64,000 nt of DNA from the NCBI GenBank assembly GCA_001801685.1, contig MGYJ01000026.1, forward strand, positions 62,001-126,000, read 5' to 3'. The stretch's first letter is position 1. Every line of letters begins with the position of its first letter. The notes under the pieces were generated by a model. The model had not been told where the DNA came from, did no database searches, and worked only from the letters and a program-made list of their open reading frames with translations. The position numbers and the translations under genes were made by a program. Origin of the DNA: Gammaproteobacteria bacterium RIFCSPHIGHO2_12_FULL_63_22. Lineage in GTDB: Bacteria; Pseudomonadota; Gammaproteobacteria; Xanthomonadales; Xanthomonadaceae. Shown here piece by piece: positions 43,932-52,530 of the stretch.

Positions 43932-45890
43932 ATGACTACCTCCAAGCCAGGAAGGCAGGAACGGGTCAGGCGGCTGGAACTGCTGGCTGCGGTTTCCCTC
44001 TTCATCGTGTTGCTGCTGATGCTGTTCGAATGGAACATGCTGCGCGGCCCGATCGAAAGGCGCGTCAGCGCGGCGACCGGTCGCGAGTTCCATATCCACG
44101 GCAACCTCGACGTCGACTTATCCATGAAGCCGAGGGTCACCCTGGGACGAATGACGCTGGCCAACGTGCCGGGCGCCGTGCAGCCGCAGATGGCTACAGT
44201 CGACTCCCTCGACTTCCGCTTCGACCTGCTGAAACTCTTCGCCGGCGATGTCGTGCTTTCCGATGTACTGGTTGGCAAGCCTGACGTACTTCTGGAAAAG
44301 GACGCCAAGGGTCGAGGCAACTGGAGCTTCCCCAGCGGCGATGCCGAGTGGCCCACCATCCAGCAGTTGTCGGTGGATGCCGGGCGCTTGGTATATCGAA
44401 ACCTGCCCAACAAGACCGACATGCAAATCGACTTTGCCAGTGGCGATGCGGCAGGCAGTCGACTCGCGCCACTGATCATCCAGGGCAAGGGACGCTACGC
44501 GGGCAACGAGTTGCAACTGGACGGCCGTGTCGAATCGCCGCTGGAATTGAAGGACGCTGCCAAGCCCTACGAGATCGACCTGAAGGCCCGCGCCGGCGCG
44601 ACCCGAGCGACCGCGAGCGGCGGACTGGTGGGGCCGCTCGCGCTGCGCGATTTCAATCTCGAGTTCGGCCTGTCCGGACCCAACCTGGCCTTGTTGTATC
44701 CATTGATAGGTGTCGCCACGCCCGACACGCCGCCCTACCACCTGAAGGGACGGCTCAGCCGCAAGGGCCGCACCTGGCACTACGACGATTTCGCCGGCAA
44801 GGTCGGCGACAGCGACCTGGCTGGCGATGCCAGCGTCGATCCTTCCGGCGAGCGTCCGTTCCTGCGGGCCGACCTGGTCTCGAAGCGACTCGACTTCGAC
44901 GACCTGGCGGGTTTCGTCGGCGCGCCGCCGCAAACGGACCCGGGCGAAACCGCGTCTGAAGAACAAAAGCTCGAAGCCGCGAAGCTCCACGCCAGTGCCC
45001 GGGTGTTGCCCGACGATGAGTTCAAGCTCGAGAAACTTCGCAACATGGATGCCGACGTGAAGCTGCGTGCGCAGCGCATCAACGCGCCGTCGCTTCCCAT
45101 CGAAGCGATGACCGGGCACCTGTTCGTGGACAACGGCGTGCTGCGCCTCGACCCCTTGGACTTCAAGGTGGCCGGGGGTGAAATCAGCAGCGTCATCAAG
45201 CTCGATGCGCGCGGCAAGGTCATCGCCAGTAGCGCACGGATCCAGGCACGCGGGCTGCAACTTCCCAAGCTGTTCCCCGGCGCCAAGCTGACCGAGGACA
45301 GCACCGGGCGCATCGCCGGCAGCGTGAACCTGGCCGGCAACGGAAACTCCGTGGCGAAGATGCTGGCAACCTCGGATGGCGAGGTCGGCCTGATCATGGG
45401 TAGCGGCCGCATCAGCAACCTGTTGCTTGAATTCGCCGGCATCGATATCGCCGAGGCACTCAAGTTCCTGATCACCGGCGACCGCGTGGTTCCGATCCGG
45501 TGTGCATTCGCCGACTTCGAGGTCAAGCAAGGCGTGATGGAGACGCGGCGCCTCGCGTTCGACACCACCGACACCGTGATCTACGGCGAAGGCAGCGTCA
45601 GCCTGCGTGATGAGAAGCTCGACCTGCGGCTCAAGCCGCAGCCCAAGGACCGAAGTTTCCTGTCGCTGCGTGCGCCGCTGCTGGTCAGTGGCAGTTTCAA
45701 GGATCCGGAGTTCCGGCCCGACTACAAACGCGTGACCTTGCGTGGCGTTGCGGCGGCCGTGCTGGGCAGCATCGCCCCACCCGCCGCGCTGCTCGCGGTG
45801 TTCGAATCAGGACCGGGCAAGGACATTTCCTGCCGGCCCGGCCCGCCAGGGAAAGCCGAAGCAACGGAAGCCGCGAAAGCCGGAAAGTAA
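43932..45890 (+). CDS. AsmA family protein
   Basis: A 652-residue envelope protein with one N-terminal transmembrane anchor (about 19-38) and a long periplasmic body. The AsmA domain is visible in REFHIHGNLDVDLSMKPRVTLG and, at the C-terminus, in LLLEFAGIDIAEALKFLI and VIYGEGSVSLRDEKLDL. The repetitive beta-groove fold suits AsmA-like proteins, which are proposed to carry phospholipid between membranes. The tail is Ala/Lys-rich. The gene starts 101 bp from the divergent degenerate EAL gene. Confidence 0.88.
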   Translation: MTTSKPGRQERVRRLELLAAVSLFIVLLLMLFEWNMLRGPIERRVSAATGREFHIHGNLDVDLSMKPRVTLGRMTLANVPGAVQPQMATVDSLDFRFDLLKLFAGDVVLSDVLVGKPDVLLEKDAKGRGNWSFPSGDAEWPTIQQLSVDAGRLVYRNLPNKTDMQIDFASGDAAGSRLAPLIIQGKGRYAGNELQLDGRVESPLELKDAAKPYEIDLKARAGATRATASGGLVGPLALRDFNLEFGLSGPNLALLYPLIGVATPDTPPYHLKGRLSRKGRTWHYDDFAGKVGDSDLAGDASVDPSGERPFLRADLVSKRLDFDDLAGFVGAPPQTDPGETASEEQKLEAAKLHASARVLPDDEFKLEKLRNMDADVKLRAQRINAPSLPIEAMTGHLFVDNGVLRLDPLDFKVAGGEISSVIKLDARGKVIASSARIQARGLQLPKLFPGAKLTEDSTGRIAGSVNLAGNGNSVAKMLATSDGEVGLIMGSGRISNLLLEFAGIDIAEALKFLITGDRVVPIRCAFADFEVKQGVMETRRLAFDTTDTVIYGEGSVSLRDEKLDLRLKPQPKDRSFLSLRAPLLVSGSFKDPEFRPDYKRVTLRGVAAAVLGSIAPPAALLAVFESGPGKDISCRPGPPGKAEATEAAKAGK

Positions 45891-45897
45891 TCCGACG

Positions 45898-46809
45898 TCA
45901 GTGGCGCGTGGCCGTCCGGGCCCGGACGGCGGCAAGGTGGCCAACCACGGCCTCGGACAGGATCGAAACCAGCCCCGGCGCCAGGTCGTGACCCATGCCG
46001 GGAATGACCTTGAGTTCGGCGCCCGGAATCTTGCGTGCGCAATCCACGCCATGCGGCAGCGGGATCAGCGGATCCGAATCGCCGTGCAGCACCAGGGTCG
46101 GCTTGCCGATGCCACGCAACTGCGATGACCGGTCGCCCGACGCAATGACCGCCAGCAGCTGCCGCGCCGTGCCTTCCGGGTGATAACAACGCTCGACGCC
46201 TATGCGCATCTTCGCGCGCAGCTCGGCATCAGGCGTCGGAAAGCCGGGGCTGCCGATGGCCTTCATCAGCCGCGTGAAGTGCTCGACCAGTTCGTCCGTA
46301 CCGCTGCCCCGCCGAGGTCGTTGCAGCAGCAGGCGAATCACTTTCAGGTCAGCAGGCGGCAGCCGGCGGTCGCCGCTCGACGACATCATCGACACCAGGC
46401 TGAGGCAACGCTTGGGATATTGCGCCGCCATGGTTTGCGCAACCATGCCGCCGAGCGAGGCGCCAACGATGTGCGCGGTTTCGATGCCCAGCGCATCCAG
46501 CACGCCTACCGCATCGGCCGCCATCGAATCGATGCGATACGGCGCCGCCACCGGCAGGCGCAGGAAGTAACGCATCGTCGCCAGTGGCAGGTTGACGCGC
46601 GCGGCGGTGTCGATCTTCTGCGAGAGTCCCACGTCGCGGTTGTCGAATCGAACGACGCGATATCCCGCTTCCACCAGGCTGCGACAGAACGTTTCCGGCC
46701 ACGCCACCAATTGCATGCCCAGGCCCATCACCAACATCACGACCGGGTCGCCCGGACGCCCTAGCACGTCCACTTCGAGCTGGATGCCGTTGGCGCTGAC
46801 CTGCGTCAC
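45898..46809 (-). CDS. Alpha/beta hydrolase
   Basis: A 303-residue hydrolase. The nucleophile elbow is IVGASLGGMVAQ near residue 112, the acid is HGDSDPLIPLPHG near 242, and the base is GMGHDLAPG near 275. The oxyanion strand is VMLVMGLGMQL near residue 24. This is the esterase/haloalkane-like group, substrate unknown. I chose GTG at 46809 because it lies 4 bp after the pilU stop codon, and a longer ATG start at 46869 would overlap pilU by 55 bp. It is probably co-transcribed with pilU. Confidence 0.85.
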   Translation of the reverse strand: MTQVSANGIQLEVDVLGRPGDPVVMLVMGLGMQLVAWPETFCRSLVEAGYRVVRFDNRDVGLSQKIDTAARVNLPLATMRYFLRLPVAAPYRIDSMAADAVGVLDALGIETAHIVGASLGGMVAQTMAAQYPKRCLSLVSMMSSSGDRRLPPADLKVIRLLLQRPRRGSGTDELVEHFTRLMKAIGSPGFPTPDAELRAKMRIGVERCYHPEGTARQLLAVIASGDRSSQLRGIGKPTLVLHGDSDPLIPLPHGVDCARKIPGAELKVIPGMGHDLAPGLVSILSEAVVGHLAAVRARTATRH

Positions 46810-46813
46810 CGGC

Positions 46814-48127
46814 CTATCTTTCTGCCGCCCGGCTCGACAGGGGCGATGCCAGCGCATCGTCCACCTCATGCACGTTGCGCTTCTCGCGCATCTTGGCGAG
46901 CTGTGCTTCCTCGAGTTCGCGCCGGCGTTCTTCCTGCCGCAGAAGTTCCTGTCGACGAATCTCCCGCAATTCCTCGGCGGTGGGTTCTTCCTGCATGGTC
47001 AGGGCTGCGCCGGCTGCCATGGGCGGCTCGCCGCGCGAGCTCTTGAGCTTGATGTTGAGCCGAAGCTCGTTGGCCGAATCGGCATTGCGGATTGCCTCTT
47101 CGTAGGAAATGCGATTCTCGTTGTAGAGCTCGAACAGGGCCCAGTCGAAGGTGCGCATGCCCAACTCGCGGGACTTGTTCATCACCGCCTTCAACTCGTT
47201 GAACTCGCCCCTGAAGATCTTCTCGGCAATGGTCGGCGTGTTGATCAGTACTTCGATCGCGGCCACCCTGCCCTTGCCATCCTCGGTACGGACCAGGCGT
47301 TGCGACACGATGGCGCGCAGGTTGGCGGACAGGTCCATCAGCAACTGGGTACGACGTTCTTCCGGGAAGAAGTTGATGATGCGCTCGATGGTCTGGCTGG
47401 CGCTGTTGGCATGCAGCGTACTCAGGCAAAGGTGGCCGGTTTCCGCGAAGGCTATGGCGTGTTCCATCGTTTCGGCATCGCGTACCTCGCCGATCAGGAT
47501 CACGTCCGGCGCCTGGCGCAGCGTGTTCTTGAGCGCGTGGTGCCACGAATGCGTGTCCACGCCGACTTCGCGGTGCGTAATCAGCGAATTCTTGGACTGA
47601 TGCGCGTACTCGACCGGGTCCTCGATGGTGATGATGTGTCCGGCCGACGTGCGGTTGCGGTGGTCGATCATCGCAGCCAGCGACGTGGACTTGCCCGAAC
47701 CGGTGCCGCCCACCACCAGCACCAGGCCGCGCTTGTTCATCACGACTTCCTTCAATACCTCGGGAAGGCGCAGTTTTTCGAAGTTCGGAATCTCGGCGGC
47801 GATGGTTCGCAGCACCATGCCGACATGCTGCTGCTGCATGAAGACATTGACACGGAAACGGGACAGGCCCTGCACCGCGATGGCGAAGTTGCATTCGAAG
47901 TCGCGCGCGAATTCCTGGCGCTGGCTTTCGTTCATCATCGCGCTGGCGAGTTCGCGGGTGACCTCGCCGTTGAGCTTCTGCGCGATCAGCGGCTTCATGC
48001 CGCCATTGAGCTTGATGCTGGGCGGAAAGTCGTGGGCGATGAACAAGTCCGAGCCGCCGGCCTGGCTCATGGCGGCCAGCAGCTTGTGCATGTAGGCGCG
48101 GGCTTGTTCTTCGTTCAAGACAGCCAT
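46814..48127 (-). CDS. pilU: Type IV pilus accessory retraction ATPase PilU
   Basis: A 437-residue PilT/PilU-family ATPase. Walker A is VVGGTGSGKSTSLAAMID near residue 136, the Asp box IITIEDPVEYAHQ, Walker B ILIGEVRDAETMEHAI and the His box ETGHLCLSTLHANSA. The opening LLAAMSQAGGSDLFIAHDFPPS is of PilU rather than PilT type. PilU works with PilT in pilus retraction and twitching. The last 70 residues are an Arg/Glu-rich coiled-coil tail beyond the usual length (about 380). pilT is not visible nearby. Confidence 0.9.
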   Translation of the reverse strand: MAVLNEEQARAYMHKLLAAMSQAGGSDLFIAHDFPPSIKLNGGMKPLIAQKLNGEVTRELASAMMNESQRQEFARDFECNFAIAVQGLSRFRVNVFMQQQHVGMVLRTIAAEIPNFEKLRLPEVLKEVVMNKRGLVLVVGGTGSGKSTSLAAMIDHRNRTSAGHIITIEDPVEYAHQSKNSLITHREVGVDTHSWHHALKNTLRQAPDVILIGEVRDAETMEHAIAFAETGHLCLSTLHANSASQTIERIINFFPEERRTQLLMDLSANLRAIVSQRLVRTEDGKGRVAAIEVLINTPTIAEKIFRGEFNELKAVMNKSRELGMRTFDWALFELYNENRISYEEAIRNADSANELRLNIKLKSSRGEPPMAAGAALTMQEEPTAEELREIRRQELLRQEERRRELEEAQLAKMREKRNVHEVDDALASPLSSRAAER

Positions 48128-48213
48128 CGGTGGTTCCGTGTAAGTGCCACGGATTGTGCCACCGGGGCAGCCCGGCGATGCATCGGTAGTTGTACCGATG
48201 CTACTGCGTCACA

Positions 48214-49581
48214 TTATTTGGGGATATCGGCGGCCGGCAGGCCGCGGCGCACCGCGTACGTGTTCAGCATCGGCAGCAGGGCGTCCTGGCAGCCTGGCAG
48301 CGCCTCGGCGCAGAAACTCATCGCCGTATAGCTGCTTCCCGGATACAACTTGGGGTTGGGCGCGGCGCCCGCCTCCAGCAGTGCCTGCAGGATCGGCCGC
48401 TTGCGCTCGTAGAAACCCGGGCCCTGGCGCACCAGGAAGGCCAGCGCGGTCGACCCGGAACATTCGGCATCCACGGCCGCGCCTGCCGCCAGGGCCTCAC
48501 GCACCCGCTCGACATCGAGCAGTTGGGTGGCGCGACACAGGCCGGTCAATCCGTCGCTGCCGCGTTCATCGGCATCCTTCACACCGGCCACGAACGGGCG
48601 CAGCGCCGACAGGTCGTGGTATTTGCGAATTCGGCCGGCCAGGGGAACGAGGTTGCCATTCACTTGGGCGCTTGCCTTGGCGACGAGGTCCGCATTTCGG
48701 GTTGACGGCGCCGGGTCTATTTTCGCGGCGTCAAGCAACCAGGTTTCAGCCATCAGCAGGCGCGCAAATGATTGCGCTTCCGGCGTCGCGGAAGATTCTG
48801 CGATCACCGACTGCAGGTGCGTGCGGGCTTCGCCGGTCTTGCCGCTCTCCTCGGCGAGCAGGCGGGCGAGGTTGTTGGCCTTGTCCCAACGCGGCGTCTG
48901 CGATTCGAATCGCAATGATTCGCGAAGCGCGGCTTCCTTCTGTCCCAGGTCCAGCGCAGTGATGTAAAGCAGGGTTACCTGCGCTGTCTCGCGCAGGTCC
49001 GGTGGCAGTGCATCGTCGCGCAACACCTGGAACAGTTCACCCACGCCCTTGCCCTTGGGTTCGTCCAGTGCATTCACTCGCAACAACTGGAATGCAGCGC
49101 GAAGATCACCTGGCTGGCTTGCGGACGCCTCGACAAGCAACGCCCGCGACTGCACGCGTTGTTCGCGGTCCAGCAGCAGGCCCGCCTGCAGGACGCGTGC
49201 GGCATGCATGCCAGGCTGCGCCTCCAGCAGCGCCTGCAGCTTGCGCTCGGCTACTTCGCCCTCGCCCGCCAACGCGTCGGAACGCGCGTCCAGGTAAGCG
49301 AGTTCGGCATCTTCAGGGTCTTCTGCGATAAGGGCGCCCAGGCTCGCGCGCGCCGTAAGCAGGCATTCGCCGAGGCCCATCTGCGCATTGATCCGGCGCG
49401 CCTGCGCGGATTTCAGCGATGGCGTGTCGACGAGCTTCTTCCCGAAGAAGGTCACGGCTGCATCAGGCTGTACCTGTGAACAACTGGCAGGCGCGTCCTG
49501 CGCAAAGGCAACTGGCGGCATGCCCAGGGCAAGCAGGCAGAGGGCAAACATTGCCGGGGTGCGAACGGTACAGGCAGACAT
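48214..49581 (-). CDS. Secreted TPR/ankyrin-like repeat protein
   Basis: A 455-residue exported protein with signal peptide ending near AFAQ (about 27). TPR-like helices fill residues 60-250, with EDPEDAELAYLDARSDALAGEGE and AEESGKTGEARTHLQ. The C-terminal part (from about 350) has ankyrin-like units, CRATQLLDVERVREALAAGAAV and RPILQALLEAGAAPNP. Such proteins mediate protein-protein contacts in the periplasm; the partner is unknown. It follows bufC on the same strand by 64 bp, so read-through from the bufferin genes is possible. Confidence 0.78.
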   Translation of the reverse strand: MSACTVRTPAMFALCLLALGMPPVAFAQDAPASCSQVQPDAAVTFFGKKLVDTPSLKSAQARRINAQMGLGECLLTARASLGALIAEDPEDAELAYLDARSDALAGEGEVAERKLQALLEAQPGMHAARVLQAGLLLDREQRVQSRALLVEASASQPGDLRAAFQLLRVNALDEPKGKGVGELFQVLRDDALPPDLRETAQVTLLYITALDLGQKEAALRESLRFESQTPRWDKANNLARLLAEESGKTGEARTHLQSVIAESSATPEAQSFARLLMAETWLLDAAKIDPAPSTRNADLVAKASAQVNGNLVPLAGRIRKYHDLSALRPFVAGVKDADERGSDGLTGLCRATQLLDVERVREALAAGAAVDAECSGSTALAFLVRQGPGFYERKRPILQALLEAGAAPNPKLYPGSSYTAMSFCAEALPGCQDALLPMLNTYAVRRGLPAADIPK

Positions 49582-49645
49582 GGGCGGCTCCTTCCACTCG
49601 GGTCGGCGCAGACTATAACAAAGACGTTGCAGCAGCCCGCGCTGG

Positions 49646-50419
49646 CTAGCCGCGGGCGACGCCCGGCGTTATCAGTACAGTCAGGCCCGCAGCCAGGTCG
49701 AACCCGGGAACATGTGCGGCGTGGGTCGCCGCCGGGCCGAGCGACTCACCCTTCGCCAACGCCAACAGGAAATCCGCCACCCCGGGCGACAAGGACATTA
49801 CGCCAACTTCATGCAGCGGTCGCAGCACGAGCACGTCCTCCGCCTGCCCCGCGTCGACCCTCGCCAGCGCCGCGTCGCGCTCGAATTCTTCGTCGTGCTG
49901 GTGGGCTGCCCAAAGCGAGTGCACGGCGAACTGCGAGCGCAGGACCTCGCAGGCCGGGTGCAAGGCGATGCGCAGCTTCGACAGGCCCTCGGCGTCGGCC
50001 ATCAAGGCTTGCAGCGCTCCTGGCAACAGCACCGGCGCGTCCTGGGCGTGATGGGCGCGAACGCGCATTCGTTCCAGGCGCCCGACGTCGGCCAGGTATG
50101 GCAGGCCATGCGCGGGCGGAAACTGTGCGATGAAGTTTGCGAAGCCGTCGCCGTACTCGACCAGCACCGGCGATGCCGGTGGCTCCAACAGTACGTATTC
50201 GCGGGCCATGGCACGGAAGAATTCTTCCCCGACCAATTCCCGGACCACCGGAAATCCGCTGGCGAGGGCCTGGGTCAGCGACGCCATCACGTTGTTGCGA
50301 TACACATCAAAACGTTTCGCGGGGTCCGAGCCGTTCCATGCGCGCAATCCTGCCGGCGTCGCAAGCCTGGCGTCGAGCAGGGCCCGGGCAAATTCGGACT
50401 GCGACGGAACTCCGGTCAT
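49646..50419 (-). CDS. bufC: BufC-type partner protein (DUF2063, HvfC/BufC family)
   Basis: A 257-residue cytoplasmic protein of the DUF2063 family, with the N-terminal YRNNVMASLTQALASGFPVVRELVGEEFF (split: FDVYRNNVMASL near 37 and FPVVRELVGEEFFRAM near 55) typical for HvfC/BufC proteins, and a C-terminal half with winged-helix-like character. Such partners bind the peptide precursor leader and present it to the MNIO enzyme. ATG 50419 overlaps the bufB stop as ATGA. The long upstream frame is a shadow of bufB. Together with bufA and bufB it makes a full bufferin cassette. Confidence 0.87.
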   Translation of the reverse strand: MTGVPSQSEFARALLDARLATPAGLRAWNGSDPAKRFDVYRNNVMASLTQALASGFPVVRELVGEEFFRAMAREYVLLEPPASPVLVEYGDGFANFIAQFPPAHGLPYLADVGRLERMRVRAHHAQDAPVLLPGALQALMADAEGLSKLRIALHPACEVLRSQFAVHSLWAAHQHDEEFERDAALARVDAGQAEDVLVLRPLHEVGVMSLSPGVADFLLALAKGESLGPAATHAAHVPGFDLAAGLTVLITPGVARG

Positions 50420-51249
50420 GCGGCGTGCTGCCGTTGTGCATCCAGCAGGCGCTGCGCCTGCGATGCCTGGTCGCGCAACACGGCATACGCGGGCACGTCG
50501 TTGTCCCATTCGATCAAGGTCGGCAAGGGCCCGGTTGATGCCAGCGCGCGCGCATACAAGCTCCAGACGGCGTCGGCAACCGGACTGCCATGGCTGTCGA
50601 TCAGCAATGGCGAGCCGCCTGCATCGCTGTCCACGGCATGGCCGGAAAGGTGGAACTGCCTCGCGGCATGCAGTGGCAGCGAGGCAAGGTAGGCGGCCGG
50701 ATCGCGGCCGTGATTGATGCTGCTGACGTACGCATTGTTGACGTCGAGCAACAATCCACAGCCGGTGCGCTGCACCACCAGGCCCATGAACTCGCCTTCC
50801 GCGATAGAGCTGGCGCAGAACTCGACGTAGGTCGCGGGATTTTCCAGCAGGATCTGGCGACCGAAGCGCGACTGCAGCTGTTCGACATGTTGGCAAACGC
50901 GATCCAGCGAGGCCTCGTCATAGACCAGCGGCAACAGGTCGTTGAAGTTGTTCAATCCGTGGCTGGACCAGGCCAGGTGTTCGGAGAAGGAATCCGGCTG
51001 GTAGCGTTCGATCAGCGCGGCGATGCGCTCGACATGGCGGGCATCGAGCGGGGCTTCACCACCGATCGAAAGTCCCACGCCATGCAGCGACAAGGGAAAA
51101 TGATCCCGCAGCGCACGCAGGCTCGCATGCGGCTCGCCGCCGGCGCCAAGGAAATTTTCCGCATGCACTTCGATGAAAGCTGGCGGATGCGGATCCGCCA
51201 GCAGTGACGCGTAGTGCTGTGGTTTGGGCGCGATGCCCGCCCCCATCAC
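50416..51249 (-). CDS. bufB: MNIO-family RiPP oxidase BufB (DUF692)
   Basis: A 277-residue TIM-barrel multinuclear non-haem iron oxidase. Family ligand stretches appear in order: FIEVHAENFLG, PLSLHGVGLSIGG, FSEHLAWSS, ILLENPATYVE, LLLDVNNAYV, RQFHLSGHAVD, IDSHGSPV and LIEWDND. These His, Glu and Asp residues bind two or three irons. In characterised bufferin systems the enzyme converts cysteines of BufA to thiooxazole-type groups. Start ATG 51249 is 4 bp after bufA; a second Met lies at position 2. Overlap with bufC as ATGA indicates one operon. Confidence 0.93.
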   Translation of the reverse strand: MMGAGIAPKPQHYASLLADPHPPAFIEVHAENFLGAGGEPHASLRALRDHFPLSLHGVGLSIGGEAPLDARHVERIAALIERYQPDSFSEHLAWSSHGLNNFNDLLPLVYDEASLDRVCQHVEQLQSRFGRQILLENPATYVEFCASSIAEGEFMGLVVQRTGCGLLLDVNNAYVSSINHGRDPAAYLASLPLHAARQFHLSGHAVDSDAGGSPLLIDSHGSPVADAVWSLYARALASTGPLPTLIEWDNDVPAYAVLRDQASQAQRLLDAQRQHAA

Positions 51250-51253
51250 CGGC

Positions 51254-51580
51254 TCAGGCCTTCTTGGCTGCAGCCTTCGCCACCTTGAATTCCTTCAACT
51301 GGCCGAAACCCGTGGGCGACGTCGGAGACTTGGTGGTGACGCAGGTGCCGGACGGAACGAGCCGCCAGGCGCTGGGCTGGTAGTCCACCTTGGACGTGCC
51401 CGCGCAGCTGGTACCGGGGCCGGCGGCGCAGTCGTTCTTGCCTGCGAGGGAAACGCCGTAGCACTTCTCCTTGCCCTTGGCGCCCTGTTCCATATGGGCG
51501 CTGGCGTTGGCGGACATGGCGGAACCGAGCGCGGCCACCAGGGCCATGGCGGGAATCATCGAGTGTTTGCGGGAGGTCAT
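51254..51580 (-). CDS. bufA: Bufferin precursor BufA (DUF2282), exported four-Cys RiPP
   Basis: A 108-residue precursor peptide. Residues 1-28 form a cleavable signal peptide (hydrophobic [10 protein letters not shown], cleavage probably ANASA-HM). The mature part carries the four conserved DUF2282 cysteines: Cys40 in KEKCYGV, Cys51 in KNDCAAG, Cys59 in TSCAGTS and Cys80 in PSGTCV. In described bufferins the two central cysteines are oxidised by BufB/BufC and the product binds copper in the periplasm. The tail is Lys/Ala-rich. ATG 51580 has AAGGA nine bases upstream; an ECF-like promoter lies 35-60 bp upstream. Confidence 0.94.
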   Translation of the reverse strand: MTSRKHSMIPAMALVAALGSAMSANASAHMEQGAKGKEKCYGVSLAGKNDCAAGPGTSCAGTSKVDYQPSAWRLVPSGTCVTTKSPTSPTGFGQLKEFKVAKAAAKKA

Positions 51581-51614
51581 GGTCTTTCCTTGCGTTGGGG
51601 AGTTGGTAAGAGGG

Positions 51615-51640
51615 TTCGTGCGGCGCGTGCGAAAGGTTAC
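51615..51640 (-). promoter_or_regulatory. ECF-sigma-type promoter of bufABC
   Basis: Read on the minus strand: GTAACC (51640-51635), a 16-base spacer, then CGAA (51618-51615). It ends 34 bp before the bufA ATG, giving a leader of about 27 bases. The -35 element overlaps the stop codon of the upstream alpha/beta hydrolase gene. As I recall, this matches the GTAACC-N16-CGAA promoters used by Caulobacter sigma-F, which controls its bufferin genes under metal stress. No sigma factor gene lies in the window. Confidence 0.65.
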
Positions 51641-52530
51641 ATCCGGGGTCCACCGTCGGTGCGACTGCCGGGCGATCGGGTTTCCAGCCATTCAGCCACC
51701 AGCGGCCACAAGGCCGCCTCGGCCGAGGGCCGGAAGAAGCCTGAATGGCCGATGCGAGGCAGGCCGTGGTCGCCAGGGCTGACCAGGCGATAGTCCACCG
51801 CATTGTCGCGGTAGGCGGCGTGAACCATCAGCGAACCCGCCTCGAGCAGCAATTCATCATCGGCGAAGGTCAGCGCCAGCACTGGAAACTTCGCGCTGGC
51901 ATAGGCCTGCCGCGCGTCGGGTTCAGCGCCCAGCAGATAATCCGGCGACAGGCACCAACGTCGCCATTGCCGCATCGCGCCCGTGGGTACGTCACCGATG
52001 ATGCCCAGCGCACCGCCGGGGAAAAAGCCGAACAACGGACACAACACCGGCACCAGGAAATACCACAGCAGGGGCGCCGTCTTTCGGATGGCCGGCGTGT
52101 TGTGGCGCATGGAGCCGCTGCCGACGGCAATGTTCACCAGGCCCGACAACAGCTCGCGCGAGGGCAGCAGGGGCGCGCACTGCCCGCCAAAGCTATGGCC
52201 TATGGCGAACAGGGGCAGTCCCGGGTTTTCGCGGTGGGCCTGCTGCAGCATCGCGTCGTAGTCCCTCGCGCGCCAGTCGTCCAGGCTGCCCGGCGCGCCT
52301 CGGCGCGGGCCGCGCAGCGACTCGCCGGTACCGCGGTAATCAAAGGTGCGCACGGCGTAGCCCTGCCCCGCCAGCCATCGCGCGAAATTCGAATAGAACG
52401 ATTGTGGAATGGCCATGGCCGGCGCAATCACCACCACCGCACGCGCAGCGGCATCTGGGTCGAAGCGATAGCCCGCCAGTTCGTGGCCGTCCGTCGCGTT
52501 GAAGATCCCGGGCTTCACCTGCACGGCCAT
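51637..52530 (-). CDS. Alpha/beta hydrolase (serine aminopeptidase-like)
   Basis: A 297-residue hydrolase, cytoplasmic as no signal is seen. The nucleophile elbow is [12 protein letters not shown] near residue 112; the acid is probably in [11 protein letters not shown] and the base in [13 protein letters not shown]. The [11 protein letters not shown] loop near 66 is typical for the group. ATG 52530 overlaps the stop codon of the YiiX-like gene as TGATG, so the two are translationally coupled; a second ATG at 52548 would add six residues. It is followed 56 bp later by bufA. Substrate unknown. Confidence 0.85.
   Translation of the reverse strand: MAVQVKPGIFNATDGHELAGYRFDPDAAARAVVVIAPAMAIPQSFYSNFARWLAGQGYAVRTFDYRGTGESLRGPRRGAPGSLDDWRARDYDAMLQQAHRENPGLPLFAIGHSFGGQCAPLLPSRELLSGLVNIAVGSGSMRHNTPAIRKTAPLLWYFLVPVLCPLFGFFPGGALGIIGDVPTGAMRQWRRWCLSPDYLLGAEPDARQAYASAKFPVLALTFADDELLLEAGSLMVHAAYRDNAVDYRLVSPGDHGLPRIGHSGFFRPSAEAALWPLVAEWLETRSPGSRTDGGPRM

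Noticed and set aside
46592-48331. Plus-strand open frame of 579 codons over pilU and the hydrolase
   Set aside because: Both genes on the other strand have clear catalytic motifs; the frame itself has none.
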